64,000 nucleotides of DNA from Bog-473 sp963783965 (lineage in GTDB: Bacteria > Actinomycetota > Acidimicrobiia > Acidimicrobiales > RAAP-2), in the NCBI GenBank assembly GCA_963783965.1, contig CAWAPQ010000002.1:248001-312000 (forward strand), given 5' to 3'. Each line of letters begins with the position of its first letter. The first letter of the stretch is position 1. Shown piece by piece: positions 51,136 to 63,491 of this stretch. The position numbers and the translations under genes are program-made. The notes under the pieces were generated by a model. It worked only from the letters and a program-made list of their open reading frames with translations, did no database searches and was not told where the DNA came from.

Positions 51136-51537
51136 ATGACGGACGCCGCACCGCGACACCAGCAGCGGGAACGGGCCCTCTCCCTCCTCTACGAGGCCGA
51201 GCTGAAGGGCGAGGGGCCGCTGCAGGTGGTCGACGCGCTTCCCGTTCCGCCCGACCCCTATGTGCGGACGCTGATCGAGCACGCCGTGGAGACCCGGGAC
51301 GAGGCCGATCGCCGTATCGCCGCCGCCTCGGTCGGGTGGCCACTCGAACGCATGGCGGTGGTCGACCGCATTGTGCTGCGCCTGGCCGTCGCCGAGGTGT
51401 TGGACCCCGAGGGGCCGCCGACGGCGGTGGTCATCGACGAGGCGGTGGAGCTGGCCAAGGAGTACTCGACCGACGAGTCGGGCCGCTTCGTCAACGGCAT
51501 CCTCTCGACCATCGTGGCCGACGTCGCGTCCGGCTGA
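51136..51537 (+). CDS. nusB: Transcription antitermination/ribosome biogenesis factor NusB
   Basis: A 133-aa all-helical RNA-binding protein that, with NusE (S10), binds boxA in rRNA leaders. 'HQQRERALSLLYEAELKG' opens the fold and 'MAVVDRIVLRLAVAEVL', 'PPTAVVIDEAVELAKEYSTDESGRFVNGILSTI' (region about 95-128) give the typical C-terminal helices. efp-nusB-pyrR is a frequent order. A gap of 95 bases with a pyr leader follows. Confidence 0.94.
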   Translation: MTDAAPRHQQRERALSLLYEAELKGEGPLQVVDALPVPPDPYVRTLIEHAVETRDEADRRIAAASVGWPLERMAVVDRIVLRLAVAEVLDPEGPPTAVVIDEAVELAKEYSTDESGRFVNGILSTIVADVASG

Positions 51538-51574
51538 GGGGAGTGCGGCGGCCCGGGGGCGGACCCCGGCGCGC

Positions 51575-51580
51575 TAGGGT
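51575..51580 (+). promoter_or_regulatory. TAGGGT -10 box of the pyr operon
   Basis: TAGGGT lies so that transcription would start at about 51587, just before the PyrR-binding hairpin. No clear -35 is present. Confidence 0.45.
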
Positions 51581-51590
51581 TGGCACCTGA

Positions 51591-51621
51591 CCGTGAAGTG
51601 AGTCCCGTGAGGCTCACACGG
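51591..51621 (+). promoter_or_regulatory. PyrR-binding RNA hairpin in the pyr operon leader
   Basis: The leader RNA folds as CCGUG / GUGAG stems with a purine bulge: GTGAG (51598-51602) pairs with CTCAC (51613-51617), and CCGT (51591-51594) with ACGG (51618-51621). The terminal loop reads TCCCGTGAGG, matching the conserved AGUCC-N-GUGAGGCU of PyrR anti-antiterminator hairpins. The Shine-Dalgarno AGGAGGAG starts one or two bases downstream, so PyrR binding would probably block translation of pyrR, as reported for mycobacteria, rather than act by a terminator. Confidence 0.72.
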
Positions 51622-51632
51622 CAGGAGGAGCA

Positions 51633-52205
51633 GTGGCCGAACGCGAACGCAGTCATACGCGACCCCTCGGGGGCGTGTTCGTGGCCCACTCCCAGGTCCT
51701 CACCTCGCCCGACGTCCTGCGCGCCCTGACGCGCATGTCGCACGAGGTGGTCGAGCGCAACGGGGGCGTCGAGGACATCGTCCTCGTCGGGCTGCAGACG
51801 GGCGGCGTCCCACTGGCCACCAAAATGGCCGAGATCCTGCGCCAGATCGAGGGGGTCGACACGCTGGCCGTCGGCAGCCTCGACGTGGCCTTCTACCGGG
51901 ACGACATCGGTCTGCGGCCCGTCCTCCCCGAGGCGGTCACCGACATCCCGGTCGACCTGGCCGGGAAGGTCGTGGTGCTCGTGGACGACGTGCTCTTCAC
52001 GGGCCGCACCATCCGCGCCGCCCTCAACGCGCTCAACGACTTCGGGCGGGCCCGCGCCATCCAGCTGGCCGTCATGGTCGACCGCGGTCACCGCGAGCTC
52101 CCCATCCGGCCCGACTTCGTGGGGAAGAACCTCCCGACGCGGCGCGAGGAGATGGTCGACGTCGGCGAGGACGGCGTCTGGATCGGCAGTCTGGAGGACA
52201 AGTGA
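51633..52205 (+). CDS. pyrR: Bifunctional pyr operon regulator/uracil phosphoribosyltransferase PyrR
   Basis: A 190-aa phosphoribosyltransferase-fold RNA-binding regulator. 'ALTRMSHEVVERNGG', 'VLVGLQTGGVPLATKMAEI' and the PRPP motif 'VVVLVDDVLFTGRTIRAALNAL' with 'LAVMVDRGHRELPIRPDFVGKNLPT' are typical. It senses UMP/UTP and binds the hairpin just upstream of its own gene. GTG 51633 follows AGGAGGAGCA; the pyrB GTG overlaps its stop. Confidence 0.95.
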   Translation: MAERERSHTRPLGGVFVAHSQVLTSPDVLRALTRMSHEVVERNGGVEDIVLVGLQTGGVPLATKMAEILRQIEGVDTLAVGSLDVAFYRDDIGLRPVLPEAVTDIPVDLAGKVVVLVDDVLFTGRTIRAALNALNDFGRARAIQLAVMVDRGHRELPIRPDFVGKNLPTRREEMVDVGEDGVWIGSLEDK

Positions 52206-53194
52206 CCGGCAGCCAGCACCTCCTCTCCGTGGCCGACCTCGGACCCGACGGCATCGGCGAGGTCCTGCACGTCGCCGAGGCCTTCGCCGAGGTGGAGCGC
52301 CGCTCCGTGCCGAAGGTCCCGACGCTGCGCGGCAAGGTGGTGGCGACGCTCTTCTTCGAGGAGTCGACCCGCACCAGGCTCTCCTTCGAGACGGCGGCCA
52401 AGCGCCTCTCCGCTGACGTGCTGTCCCTGGCGGTGGCCAGCTCGTCGGTCAAGAAGGGCGAGAGCCTGCGCGACACGGTCGAGACGGTCGAGGCCATGGG
52501 CATCGACGCCGTCATCATCCGGCACTCCTCGTCGGGGGCGCCGCACCAGGTGGCGCGCTGGGTCGATCGGGCCCACGTGATCAACGCGGGGGACGGCTGG
52601 CACGAGCACCCGACGCAGGCGCTCCTCGACGTGTTCACGGTGCGCCAGGTCCTGGCGGAGCGCAAGGGCGCCGCGCCCGACGAGCTCGGCACCGCGTGCT
52701 TCGAGGACCTGCGGGTGCTGATCGTCGGCGACGTCCGGCACAGCCGGGTGGCCCGCTCCGAGGTGCTCGCCTACACCGCCCTGGGAGCACACGTCACCCT
52801 TGCCGCACCGGGCAGCCTGCTGCCGCCCTCGCTCGACGGCTGGCCCGTCGAGGTGGCCCCCGACCTCGATGCCGCGCTCGCCGATGCGGACGTGGTCTCG
52901 CTCCTCCGCCTGCAGGCCGAGCGGGGCAGCGGCTCCTTCGTGCCCAGCCTGCGCGAGTACACGGCCGGGTGGGGGCTGACGGCACGGCGGGCCGAGCGGC
53001 TGGCCGAGCACGCCATCGTGACCCACCCCGGGCCCATGGTGCGCGGGGTCGAGATCGCCTCCGACGTGGCGGACCTGCCGCGCACCGTCGTGACCCAGCA
53101 GGTGGCCAACGGCGTCGCCGTGCGCATGGCCATCCTGTTCCTCATCCTCGGCGGCGAGCTGCCGGGCATCGCGGAGGTGCCGGCCGTTGCCTGA
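52202..53194 (+). CDS. pyrB: Aspartate carbamoyltransferase catalytic subunit
   Basis: A 330-aa transcarbamoylase. The carbamoyl-phosphate site is 'FFEESTRTRLSFETAAKRL'; 'VKKGESLRDTVETVEAMGIDAVIIRH', 'INAGDGWHEHPTQALLDVFT' and 'THPGPMVRGVEIASDVAD' complete ATCase identity. It commits carbamoyl phosphate to pyrimidines. No pyrI regulatory chain is nearby, as is usual in Gram-positives. Its end overlaps pyrC by eight bases. Confidence 0.96.
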   Translation: MTGSQHLLSVADLGPDGIGEVLHVAEAFAEVERRSVPKVPTLRGKVVATLFFEESTRTRLSFETAAKRLSADVLSLAVASSSVKKGESLRDTVETVEAMGIDAVIIRHSSSGAPHQVARWVDRAHVINAGDGWHEHPTQALLDVFTVRQVLAERKGAAPDELGTACFEDLRVLIVGDVRHSRVARSEVLAYTALGAHVTLAAPGSLLPPSLDGWPVEVAPDLDAALADADVVSLLRLQAERGSGSFVPSLREYTAGWGLTARRAERLAEHAIVTHPGPMVRGVEIASDVADLPRTVVTQQVANGVAVRMAILFLILGGELPGIAEVPAVA

Positions 53195-54509
53195 GCCCAC
53201 GCTCGTCATCCGCGGCGGCACCGTCGTGGGACCCGCCGGACTGGCGCGCGCCGACGTCGCCGTCGCGGGTGACGTCATCGTCGCCGTGGCCGAGTCGATC
53301 GACAAGCCGCCCGGTGCGCAGGTGCTCGACGCCGGTGGCTGCCTGGTCGGACCGGGCCTGGTCGACCTGCACACCCATCTGCGCCAGCCCGGCCGCGAAG
53401 AGGCCGAGACGATCGAGACCGGCGCCCGGGCCGCCGCCCTCGGCGGCTACACGGCCGTCGTCGCCATGCCGAACACGGAGCCGGCCATCGACTCGGCCGG
53501 GGTGGCGGCCGAGGTGCTGGCGCTCGGCGCCGGCTGCACCGCCGACGTGGCGGTGGCGGGAGCCATCACGGTCGGGCGGGCCGGCCACGCCCTGGCCCCG
53601 CTGGGCGAGCTGGCGGCGCTCGGTGTGACCCTCTTCACCGACGACGGCGCCGGCGTGCAGGACGGCGCGCTGATGCGGCGCGCCCTCGACTACGCCAAGG
53701 GTCTCGGCGTCACCCTGGCCCAGCACTGCGAGGACAGCTGCCTGGCGGCGGGGGGCGCCATGCACGAGGGCAGCTGGTCGAGCCGACTCGGCCTGCCGGG
53801 CATGCCCGCCGCAGCGGAGGAGGCCATGGTCGCGCGCGACATCGCGCTGGCCCGCCTCACCGGCGCCCCGGTGCACTTTCTCCACATGTCGACGGCGGGC
53901 TCCGTCAATCTGATCCGCCGCGCCAAGGAGGAGGGCCTCCCGGTCACGGCCGAAGCCGCGCCCCACCACATGGTTCTGACGCACGCCCTCGTGGCGGGCT
54001 ACGACCCCGTCTTCAAGGTGAACCCGCCGCTGCGGACCGACGAGGACGTGGCCGCCGTCGTCGCCGGGTTGTGCGACGGCACGATCGACGCGGTGGCCAC
54101 CGACCACGCGCCCCACGCACCGGAGGCGAAGGACGTCCCGTTCGACCAGGCGCCCCCCGGCATGCTGGGGCTGCAGACCGCGCTGCCGATCGCCTGGGAC
54201 GTGCTCTCGCCTCACCTGGGGCCTGAGCGCATTTTCGCTCTGCTCAGCGCGCAGCCCGCCGTCATCGCCAGGCTGACGGCGACCGACCCGCGAGTCGGGG
54301 GGCACAGCGCCCAGGGCGGACCGGTCGAGGCGGGGGCGACGGCCAACCTGTGCGTCTTCGACCCCGGCGCCGGCACCGTGGTGGACCCGGCGCGCCTGGC
54401 CAGCCGCAGCCGCAACACGCCCTACGCCGGCCGCACGTTCGCCGGCGCGGTCCGGCACACCGTGCTGCGGGGTGAAGCAGTGGTGATCGACGCAGCGGCA
54501 CAGCGGTGA
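53187..54509 (+). CDS. pyrC: Dihydroorotase (type I)
   Basis: A 440-aa amidohydrolase that closes carbamoyl-aspartate to dihydroorotate. Zinc ligands are in 'GLVDLHTHLRQPGREEAETIETG' (HxH), 'AQHCEDSCL', 'HFLHMSTAGSV' and 'AVATDHAPHAPEAKDVPF' (catalytic Asp). The HTHLRQPG form marks class I. The start codon is TTG 53187, overlapping the end of pyrB; no other start gives the conserved beginning 'TLVIRGGTVVGP'. The carA GTG overlaps the stop. Confidence 0.95.
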   Translation: MPEPTLVIRGGTVVGPAGLARADVAVAGDVIVAVAESIDKPPGAQVLDAGGCLVGPGLVDLHTHLRQPGREEAETIETGARAAALGGYTAVVAMPNTEPAIDSAGVAAEVLALGAGCTADVAVAGAITVGRAGHALAPLGELAALGVTLFTDDGAGVQDGALMRRALDYAKGLGVTLAQHCEDSCLAAGGAMHEGSWSSRLGLPGMPAAAEEAMVARDIALARLTGAPVHFLHMSTAGSVNLIRRAKEEGLPVTAEAAPHHMVLTHALVAGYDPVFKVNPPLRTDEDVAAVVAGLCDGTIDAVATDHAPHAPEAKDVPFDQAPPGMLGLQTALPIAWDVLSPHLGPERIFALLSAQPAVIARLTATDPRVGGHSAQGGPVEAGATANLCVFDPGAGTVVDPARLASRSRNTPYAGRTFAGAVRHTVLRGEAVVIDAAAQR

Positions 54510-55647
54510 GCGCGGGGTTGACCGGACACGGTGACAGGACGAGCGCGCTGTTGGTGACCGCCGACGGCACGGTGTTCACCGGCGAAGTGGCCGGCGCCCC
54601 GGTGCCGGTGGCGACGGGCGAGCTCGTGTTCAACACCGCCATGAGCGGCTATCAGGAGGTGATCACCGACCCGTCCTACGCGGGCCAGGTCATCGCCTTC
54701 ACCAGCACGCACATCGGGAACTACGGAACCAACGCCGCCGACGACGAGGCCGCCGTGCCGCACTGCCGGGGGATCGTGGTGTGCGATCTGGCCGACGAGC
54801 CCTCGAACTGGCGGGCCACCGAGGGTCTCGAGCCCTTCCTGCGCCGGCACGGCATCCCGGCCCTGACCGGCGTCGACACCCGGCGCCTGGCCCGTCACGT
54901 GCGCCGGTCCGGGGCCGTGCCCTGTGCCTTCGGCACGGCGCCGGAGGCGGAGCTGCGCGCCGCGGCCGCCGCGGCGGTCGGCACCGACGGCATGGACCTG
55001 GTCTCGGGCGTGACGGCGAGCGAGGTCACGGTCCATCCCGCGACGGCCTCCGGCGCCGCGGGGGCCCTGCGCATCGTGGCCTACGACTTCGGCGTCAAGA
55101 CCACCATGGTCCAGTTGCTCACCACGCTCGGGAGCGTCACGGTGGTGCCGGCCGGCACGGCGGCGGACGACGTGCTGGCGCTCGACCCCGACGGGGTGTT
55201 CCTCTCCAACGGCCCGGGCGACCCCGCGGCCCTGCCGGGGCCCACAGCGGCCGTGGCCGACCTGGTCGGGCGCGTGCCGGTCTTCGGCATCTGCCTCGGC
55301 CATCAGATCCTGGCCACGGCCTTGGGCGGGACGACCTACAAGCTGCCCTTCGGGCACCACGGGGCCAACCATCCCGTCCAACGCCTGGAGACGGGCGTGG
55401 TGGAGATCACCAGTCAGAACCACAACTACGCCGTGGCGGCCGGGTCCATCCCCGACGCCGAGACCACGCACGTGAACCTCAACGACGGCGTGATCGAGGG
55501 GTTCCGTTCCCTGCGGGCGCCCGCCTTCTCGGTGCAGTACCACCCCGAGGCCGCTCCCGGGCCCCACGATGCCCGCTATCTCTTCGGTGCGTTCCGCGAC
55601 CTCATGCTGGCCCATCCCACCCGTTCGACCGGCGCCGGGGTGCGCTG

Positions 55648-55648
<1 letters not shown>
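54506..55648 (+). CDS. carA: Carbamoyl-phosphate synthase small chain (glutaminase)
   Basis: A 380-aa subunit that supplies ammonia from glutamine. The N-terminal domain holds 'TGELVFNTAMSGYQEVITDPSYAGQVIAFTSTHIGNYG' (region about 36-73); the class I glutaminase triad is Cys in 'VFGICLGHQIL' and His/Glu in 'FSVQYHPEAAPGPHD'. It forms a tunnel complex with CarB. The stop TGA shares its last base with the carB ATG. Confidence 0.95.
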
Positions 55649-58961
<3,313 letters not shown>

Positions 58962-58965
<4 letters not shown>

Positions 58966-60002
58966 GCGCCGCTCCCGACGTGCGCCGGGCGGCCACGCTC
59001 GCCACGAGCGTCGGGAGCCTCGCCCTTCCCAATCCGGTGCTGACGGCATCGGGGACGTCGGGACACGGGACCGAGCTGTCCGAGTACGGGGACCTGAGCC
59101 GGCTGGGCGCGGTGGTCGTCAAGTCACTGTCGGTCGAGCCCTGGCCGGGCAACCCGGCGCCGCGGGTGCACGAGGTCGGTGCGGGCATGCTGAACAGCGT
59201 GGGCCTGCAGGGCCCGGGCCTGGCGGCGTGGGTGGCTGACGATCTCCCGGCCCTGCAGGCAGCCGGGGCGCGGGTCGTGGTGAGCATCTGGGGTCGTTCG
59301 GTGTCGGACTACGCCAGGGCGGCCGAGCTCGTGGCGGCGGCCGCGTCGACGGGGCCCGGTTCGTGCATCGAGGCGCTCGAGGTCAACGTCAGCTGTCCGA
59401 ACGTCGAGGACCGCTCCCGCATGTTCGCCCACTCGGCCGCAGCCACCGAGCAGGTCCTCGCCGTCACCGCCTGCGGGTTGCCGCGCTGGGCCAAGCTCAG
59501 CCCGAACGTGCCGGACCTCGTCGAGATCGCCGTCGGAGCGGTGGAGGGAGGTGCCGCCGGTTTGACCCTCGTCAACACGTTGCTGGGCCTCGCCCTCGAC
59601 ATCGAGTCGGGACGGCCCGTCCTGGGCGCCGGCGGGGGCGGGCTGTCCGGTAGTGCGGTGCACCCGGTGGCCGTACGCGCCGTGTGGGAATGCCGCTCGG
59701 CCTTCCCCGAGTTGCCGATCATCGGCGTGGGGGGCGTCTTCTCCGGCCACGACGCCGTGGAGCTGCTCGTGGCCGGCGCCGATGCCATTCAGGTCGGCAC
59801 CGCCACCTTCCGGGATCCCCGCGCGCCGTGGAAGGTGCTCCGCCAACTGGCGCGCTGGTGCGAGGCCCATGACACGACGGTGGGGGAGATTCGCGGGGCG
59901 GTGCGCCGGCGCCTCGCCGGCACCGGAGGACCGGCGACCGAAGACGCAGGTGCGTCGGGCATCGCGTTCGGATCGCTGCACGAAGGAGGAGGACATGGCT
60001 GA
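58962..60002 (+). CDS. pyrD: Dihydroorotate dehydrogenase, class 1B type catalytic subunit
   Basis: A 346-aa FMN enzyme. 'NPVLTASGTSGHGTE', 'VVVKSLSVEPWPGNPAPRVHEVGAGMLNSVGLQGPG' (region about 43-78), the catalytic Cys in 'LEVNVSCPNVEDRS', 'KLSPNVPDLVEIA' and 'GGGLSGSAVHPVAVRAVWE' match class 1B. That class usually needs the Fe-S/FAD subunit PyrK to pass electrons to NAD, but no pyrK is in this operon. GTG 58962 overlaps the carB stop. The C-terminal 25 residues are variable. Confidence 0.93.
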
Positions 60003-60834
60003 CAGTTTCGGAGATCGGGTGGCGGCGGCCGTCGCCAGGACGGGACCGCTGTGCGCGGGCATCGACCCGTCGGCCTCGCTGTTGGTCAAGTGGGGGTTGC
60101 GGGACGACGCCGCGGGTCTGCGCGCCTTCTGTGCCGGGTGCGTCGAGGGCTTCGCGGGCGCCGTCAGTGTGGTGAAGCCGCAGGTCGCCTTCTTCGAGCG
60201 CCATGGCTCGGCGGGGATGGCGGAACTGGAGCGACTCATCGCCGAGGCGACGGCCGCCGGCCTCATCGTGATCGCCGACGCCAAGCGGGGGGACATCGAC
60301 TCGACGGCGGCGGCCTACGCCGACGCCTGGCTGGGCGACGCCAGCCCCCTGGCCGGCGATGCCGTGACGGTCCACCCCTATCTCGGCCTGGGCGCGCTGG
60401 CGCCCCTGGTCCAGCGGGGCGCGGCCAACGGGAAGGGGGTCCTGGTGGTGGCCCGGAGCTCGAACCCCGAGGGCCGCACCCTCCAGCAGGCGGTCACCGC
60501 CGCCGGGCCGGGGGTCGAGGACATGCTCCTGGCCGAGATCGCCGAGCTGAACGGCTCCGCCGAGGTCCCGACCGGAACGGTCGGCGCCGTCATCGGGGCC
60601 ACGCTGGAGCGGTCAACCTTCGCGTTGTCCCAGCTCGGAGGGGTTATTCTCGCTCCGGGCCTGGGGGCCCAAGGTGCCGGCCCCGCGGATGTGGCGGCCC
60701 GATTCGCCGGGTGCCCTCCCGGTTCGGTGCTGCCGAGCAGCTCCCGCGGGCTCCTGAACGAGGGTCCGGATCCCGCCGACTTGCGTCAGAGCGCACGCTC
60801 GCTGAACCGTGAGTTGGCGGCGGCGATGGGCTGA
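59995..60834 (+). CDS. pyrF: Orotidine 5'-phosphate decarboxylase (subfamily 2)
   Basis: A 279-aa TIM-barrel enzyme that makes UMP. 'PLCAGIDPSASLLVKWGL', 'VVKPQVAFFERHGSAGMAELERLIAEA' and the catalytic 'VIADAKRGDIDSTAAAYADAWLG' (region about 95-117, with the Asp-Lys-x-x-Asp array) identify the long, actinobacterial-type OMP decarboxylase. 'LAPGLGAQGAGPADVAARF' is the phosphate-binding end. ATG 59995 follows GAAGGAGGAGG and overlaps the end of pyrD by eight bases. pyrE is not present. Confidence 0.95.
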   Translation: MADSFGDRVAAAVARTGPLCAGIDPSASLLVKWGLRDDAAGLRAFCAGCVEGFAGAVSVVKPQVAFFERHGSAGMAELERLIAEATAAGLIVIADAKRGDIDSTAAAYADAWLGDASPLAGDAVTVHPYLGLGALAPLVQRGAANGKGVLVVARSSNPEGRTLQQAVTAAGPGVEDMLLAEIAELNGSAEVPTGTVGAVIGATLERSTFALSQLGGVILAPGLGAQGAGPADVAARFAGCPPGSVLPSSSRGLLNEGPDPADLRQSARSLNRELAAAMG

Positions 60835-60870
60835 AGAGGGGAAATAGGTGAACGGCCCTGGCCGAGGCGC

Positions 60871-60882
60871 TATGGTCTCGCC
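60871..60882 (+). promoter_or_regulatory. TATGGT -10 box, apparently leaderless start of mihF
   Basis: TATGGT at 60871-60876 lies six bases before ATG 60883, without a ribosome site between them. Confidence 0.5.
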
Positions 60883-61200
60883 ATGCCGCAACCTCCCGCA
60901 CTCACTCCAGAGCAGCGCGCCGCTGCACTCGAAAAGGCTGCCAAGGTTCGCCGTGAGCGGGCCGAGGTCAAGGACAAGCTCAAGATGGGCAACCTCTCGT
61001 TGGCGGACCTCCTCCAAGAGGCCGACTCCAACGAGACCATCGGGAAGATGAAGGTGGTCTCCGTGCTGGAGTCCCTCCCCGGTCTGGGCAAGGTCAAGGC
61101 GCGCCGCCTGATGGAAACCGTCGGCATCAGCGACAGCCGCCGGCTCCAGGGGCTTGGCGCCAAGCAGCGAGAATCGCTGCTCAAAGAGACTGCACGCTGA
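60883..61200 (+). CDS. mihF: Integration host factor, actinobacterial type (mIHF)
   Basis: A 105-aa nucleoid-associated protein. 'MPQPPALTPEQRAAALEKAAKVRRERAEVKDKLK' (1-34) and 'KMKVVSVLESLPGLGKVKARRLMETVGIS' (about 54-82), a helix-two-turn-helix region, match mIHF of Mycobacterium and Streptomyces. It bends DNA and is essential in mycobacteria. As usual in this phylum it lies between pyrF and gmk; the frame of gmk opens inside its 3' end. Confidence 0.94.
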   Translation: MPQPPALTPEQRAAALEKAAKVRRERAEVKDKLKMGNLSLADLLQEADSNETIGKMKVVSVLESLPGLGKVKARRLMETVGISDSRRLQGLGAKQRESLLKETAR

Positions 61201-61789
61201 ACCCACCATCGCTGCGCCGCACATCTTCGTCCTCATCGGCCCTGGTGGGGCCGGGAAGGGCACGGTTGCCGCAGCGCTGACAGCGCAGGATCCGACGCTC
61301 TGGCTCAGCCGGAGTTGGACGACGAGGAAGCCCCGGCCCGGTGAGCGCGAGCGCAGCGCGTACGTCTTCGTCGACCGGCCGACCTTCGAGGAGGCGGTCG
61401 CCCAGGGGGGCTTCTACGAGTGGGCCGAGTTCCTCGACTACCTGATGGGCACCCCTATCCCCGATCCGCCGCCGGGCGCCGACGTCCTGCTCGAGATCGA
61501 CGTGCAGGGGGCGGAGCAGGTGCTGGCCCGGCGCCCCGACGCCACCGTCATCCTGCTGCTGCCACCGTCCCCGGCGGTGCAGGCGGAGCGGCTGAAGGCC
61601 CGGGGGGACGACGCCGAGCACATCCGGCGGCGGGTGGAGCTGGGGCGCTCCGAGGTGGAGCGTGGGGCCAAAATTGCAGCTCACACGGTCATCAACGACG
61701 ACCTTGGTCAGGCCCTGGCCGAGCTGACGGCTATAGTTGACCGGACTCGATCGGCTGCCCCCTGCGCCGCGAACCCGGAGGAATCCTGA
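61154..61789 (+). CDS. gmk: Guanylate kinase
   Basis: A kinase of about 195-211 aa that makes GDP from GMP. 'IFVLIGPGGAGKGTVAAAL' is the P-loop, 'LSRSWTTRKPRPGERERSAYVFVDRPTFEE' (region about 52-81) the GMP-binding part and 'DVLLEIDVQGAEQVL' the core strand. After 'GFYEWAEFLDY' the usual YGT motif reads LMGTP. No ATG, GTG or TTG lies between the mihF stop and the P-loop; the only regular start is TTG 61154 inside mihF, or the gene uses a rare start nearer 61203. Its stop overlaps the rpoZ ATG. Confidence 0.9.
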   Translation: MAPSSENRCSKRLHAEPTIAAPHIFVLIGPGGAGKGTVAAALTAQDPTLWLSRSWTTRKPRPGERERSAYVFVDRPTFEEAVAQGGFYEWAEFLDYLMGTPIPDPPPGADVLLEIDVQGAEQVLARRPDATVILLLPPSPAVQAERLKARGDDAEHIRRRVELGRSEVERGAKIAAHTVINDDLGQALAELTAIVDRTRSAAPCAANPEES

Positions 61790-62184
61790 TGGCTCAAGGC
61801 CGCCACACGCTCATGGACCCACCCATCGAAGAGTTGCTGGACAAGGTGGACTCGAAGTTCACCCTCGTCGCTCTCGGCTCGGCCCGTGCCCGCCAGGTGA
61901 ACAGCTACTACAACAGCCTCGGCGAGGGCCTCGGCAAGGTGGTCCCGCCCCAGGTGGCCTCGGTGTCGGGCAAGCCCGTATCCATCGCGTTCGAGGAGAT
62001 CGCCGCCGGCAAGGCGACGTTCACCCGCCCGGACCCCGAGGAAGAGGCCGCGCTGGCGGCCGCCATTGCCGACGCGGCCGAGGCCGGCCTGCTCGGTGAC
62101 GGCGAGCCTGCAGCCGAGGGGACCGAGACCGCAGAGGTCATCGAGGTGCTCGACGTCGGGGGCGACGACCCGGCAGCGAGCTAG
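61789..62184 (+). CDS. rpoZ: RNA polymerase omega subunit
   Basis: A 131-aa omega protein that helps assemble and stabilise beta'. 'MDPPIEELLDKVDSKFTLVALGSARARQVNSYYNSLGEGLGK' (region 9-50) is the conserved core; 'KPVSIAFEEIAAGKATF' follows. The acidic Ala/Glu tail of about 50 residues is longer than in E. coli but common in actinobacteria. The ATG overlaps the gmk TGA by one base. Confidence 0.93.
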   Translation: MAQGRHTLMDPPIEELLDKVDSKFTLVALGSARARQVNSYYNSLGEGLGKVVPPQVASVSGKPVSIAFEEIAAGKATFTRPDPEEEAALAAAIADAAEAGLLGDGEPAAEGTETAEVIEVLDVGGDDPAAS

Positions 62185-62216
62185 GCACCCGGCGGAAGGC
62201 GCGGCGGACGGCGCCC

Positions 62217-63491
62217 ATGGCTGGAGACCCCGGAACGACCCAGGACCCTTCCGAGCTCGGTGGCCCCACGCGTTCGGTACCGCGCGTCGTCCTCGGCGTG
62301 TGCGGTGGCATCGCCGCCTACAAGGCCGTCGAGGTCTGCCGGCAGCTCGTCGACGCCGGGGTGCACGTCACGCCGGTCCTGACCGACGAAGCGACCCGGT
62401 TCGTCGGCGCGGTGACGTTCTCGGCGCTCGCCTCCGAACCCGTGCAGCGCTCGTTGTGGGACGAGGCCTCACCGATTCCCCACACCAGGCTCGGCCAGCA
62501 GGCCGATCTGGTGCTGATCGTGCCGGCGACGGCGCACACCCTCGCCCGCTATGCCGCCGGGCTCTCCGACGACCTCCTGTGCGCCACGCTCCTGGCGACG
62601 CGGGCGCCCGTGGTCGTCTGCCCCGCCATGCACACGGAGATGTGGGAGCACGCGTCGGTGCGCGAGAACCTCGCCACCCTGGTGCGGCGCGGCGTCGAGG
62701 TCATCCCGCCCGAGAGTGGACGACTGGCCGGTGGCGATTCGGGAGAGGGCCGGCTGGCCGACCCGGGCGTGATCGTCGGGCGCGTCCTCGAGCTCCTCGG
62801 CCGCGGGCGCCGACGCGATCTGCACGGGACACAGGTCGTCGTCAGTGCCGGTGGCACGCGGGAGCCGCTCGACCCCGTGCGCTTCATCTCGAACCGTTCC
62901 TCGGGCAAGCAGGGGCATGCGATCGCCATCGCCGCGGCGCGCCGGGGCGCGGTGGTGACACTCGTGACGTCCTCCTCGCTTCCGTTGCCGCCGGACGTGG
63001 CGTCGGTGGTGCGGCGGATCGACGTCGAGACGGCGGCCGATATGGAGCACGCGGTCGGCGCGGCGGCCGAGGGAGCCGCTGTCGTCGTCATGGCGGCGGC
63101 CGTGGCGGACTTTCGCCCGAAGCGGTCCGCTGGGACGAAGCTCTCCAAGGACGAGGGACTCCCCGACGTGGTGCTCGAGCCCACACCGGACATCCTGGCC
63201 GGGCTGGCCGCCCGACGACCTCCCGGACAGGTGCTGGTCGGGTTCGCCGCGGAGACGCACGATGCGTTGGAACGTGGTCGTCGCAAGCTCGAGCGCAAGG
63301 GCGTCGACATCCTCGTCGTCAACGACGTCAGCGCGCCCGGTGCGGGCTTCGACCACGACACCAACGCGGTCGTGATCCTCGAGGCCGACGGGGGCATGCA
63401 GGAAATCCCACTGACCTCCAAGGATGCAGTGGCAAATGCCGTATTGGATAGGGTGATCGCCCACGACAACGAGAAGCGGAGTACCACGTGA
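62217..63491 (+). CDS. coaBC: Bifunctional phosphopantothenoylcysteine synthase/decarboxylase CoaBC
   Basis: A 424-aa two-domain enzyme of coenzyme A synthesis. The FMN-dependent decarboxylase half (CoaC, about 20-195) starts 'VVLGVCGGIAAYKAVEVCRQL' and has 'LVLIVPATAHTLARYAAGLSDDLL' and 'PAMHTEMWEH', the actinobacterial variant of PAMN. The synthetase half (CoaB) begins 'TQVVVSAGGTREPLDPVRFISNRSSGKQG' (region about 203-231), with 'AAAVADFRPK' and 'LVGFAAET'. It follows rpoZ and its stop overlaps the metK GTG, the normal actinobacterial order. Confidence 0.95.
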   Translation: MAGDPGTTQDPSELGGPTRSVPRVVLGVCGGIAAYKAVEVCRQLVDAGVHVTPVLTDEATRFVGAVTFSALASEPVQRSLWDEASPIPHTRLGQQADLVLIVPATAHTLARYAAGLSDDLLCATLLATRAPVVVCPAMHTEMWEHASVRENLATLVRRGVEVIPPESGRLAGGDSGEGRLADPGVIVGRVLELLGRGRRRDLHGTQVVVSAGGTREPLDPVRFISNRSSGKQGHAIAIAAARRGAVVTLVTSSSLPLPPDVASVVRRIDVETAADMEHAVGAAAEGAAVVVMAAAVADFRPKRSAGTKLSKDEGLPDVVLEPTPDILAGLAARRPPGQVLVGFAAETHDALERGRRKLERKGVDILVVNDVSAPGAGFDHDTNAVVILEADGGMQEIPLTSKDAVANAVLDRVIAHDNEKRSTT

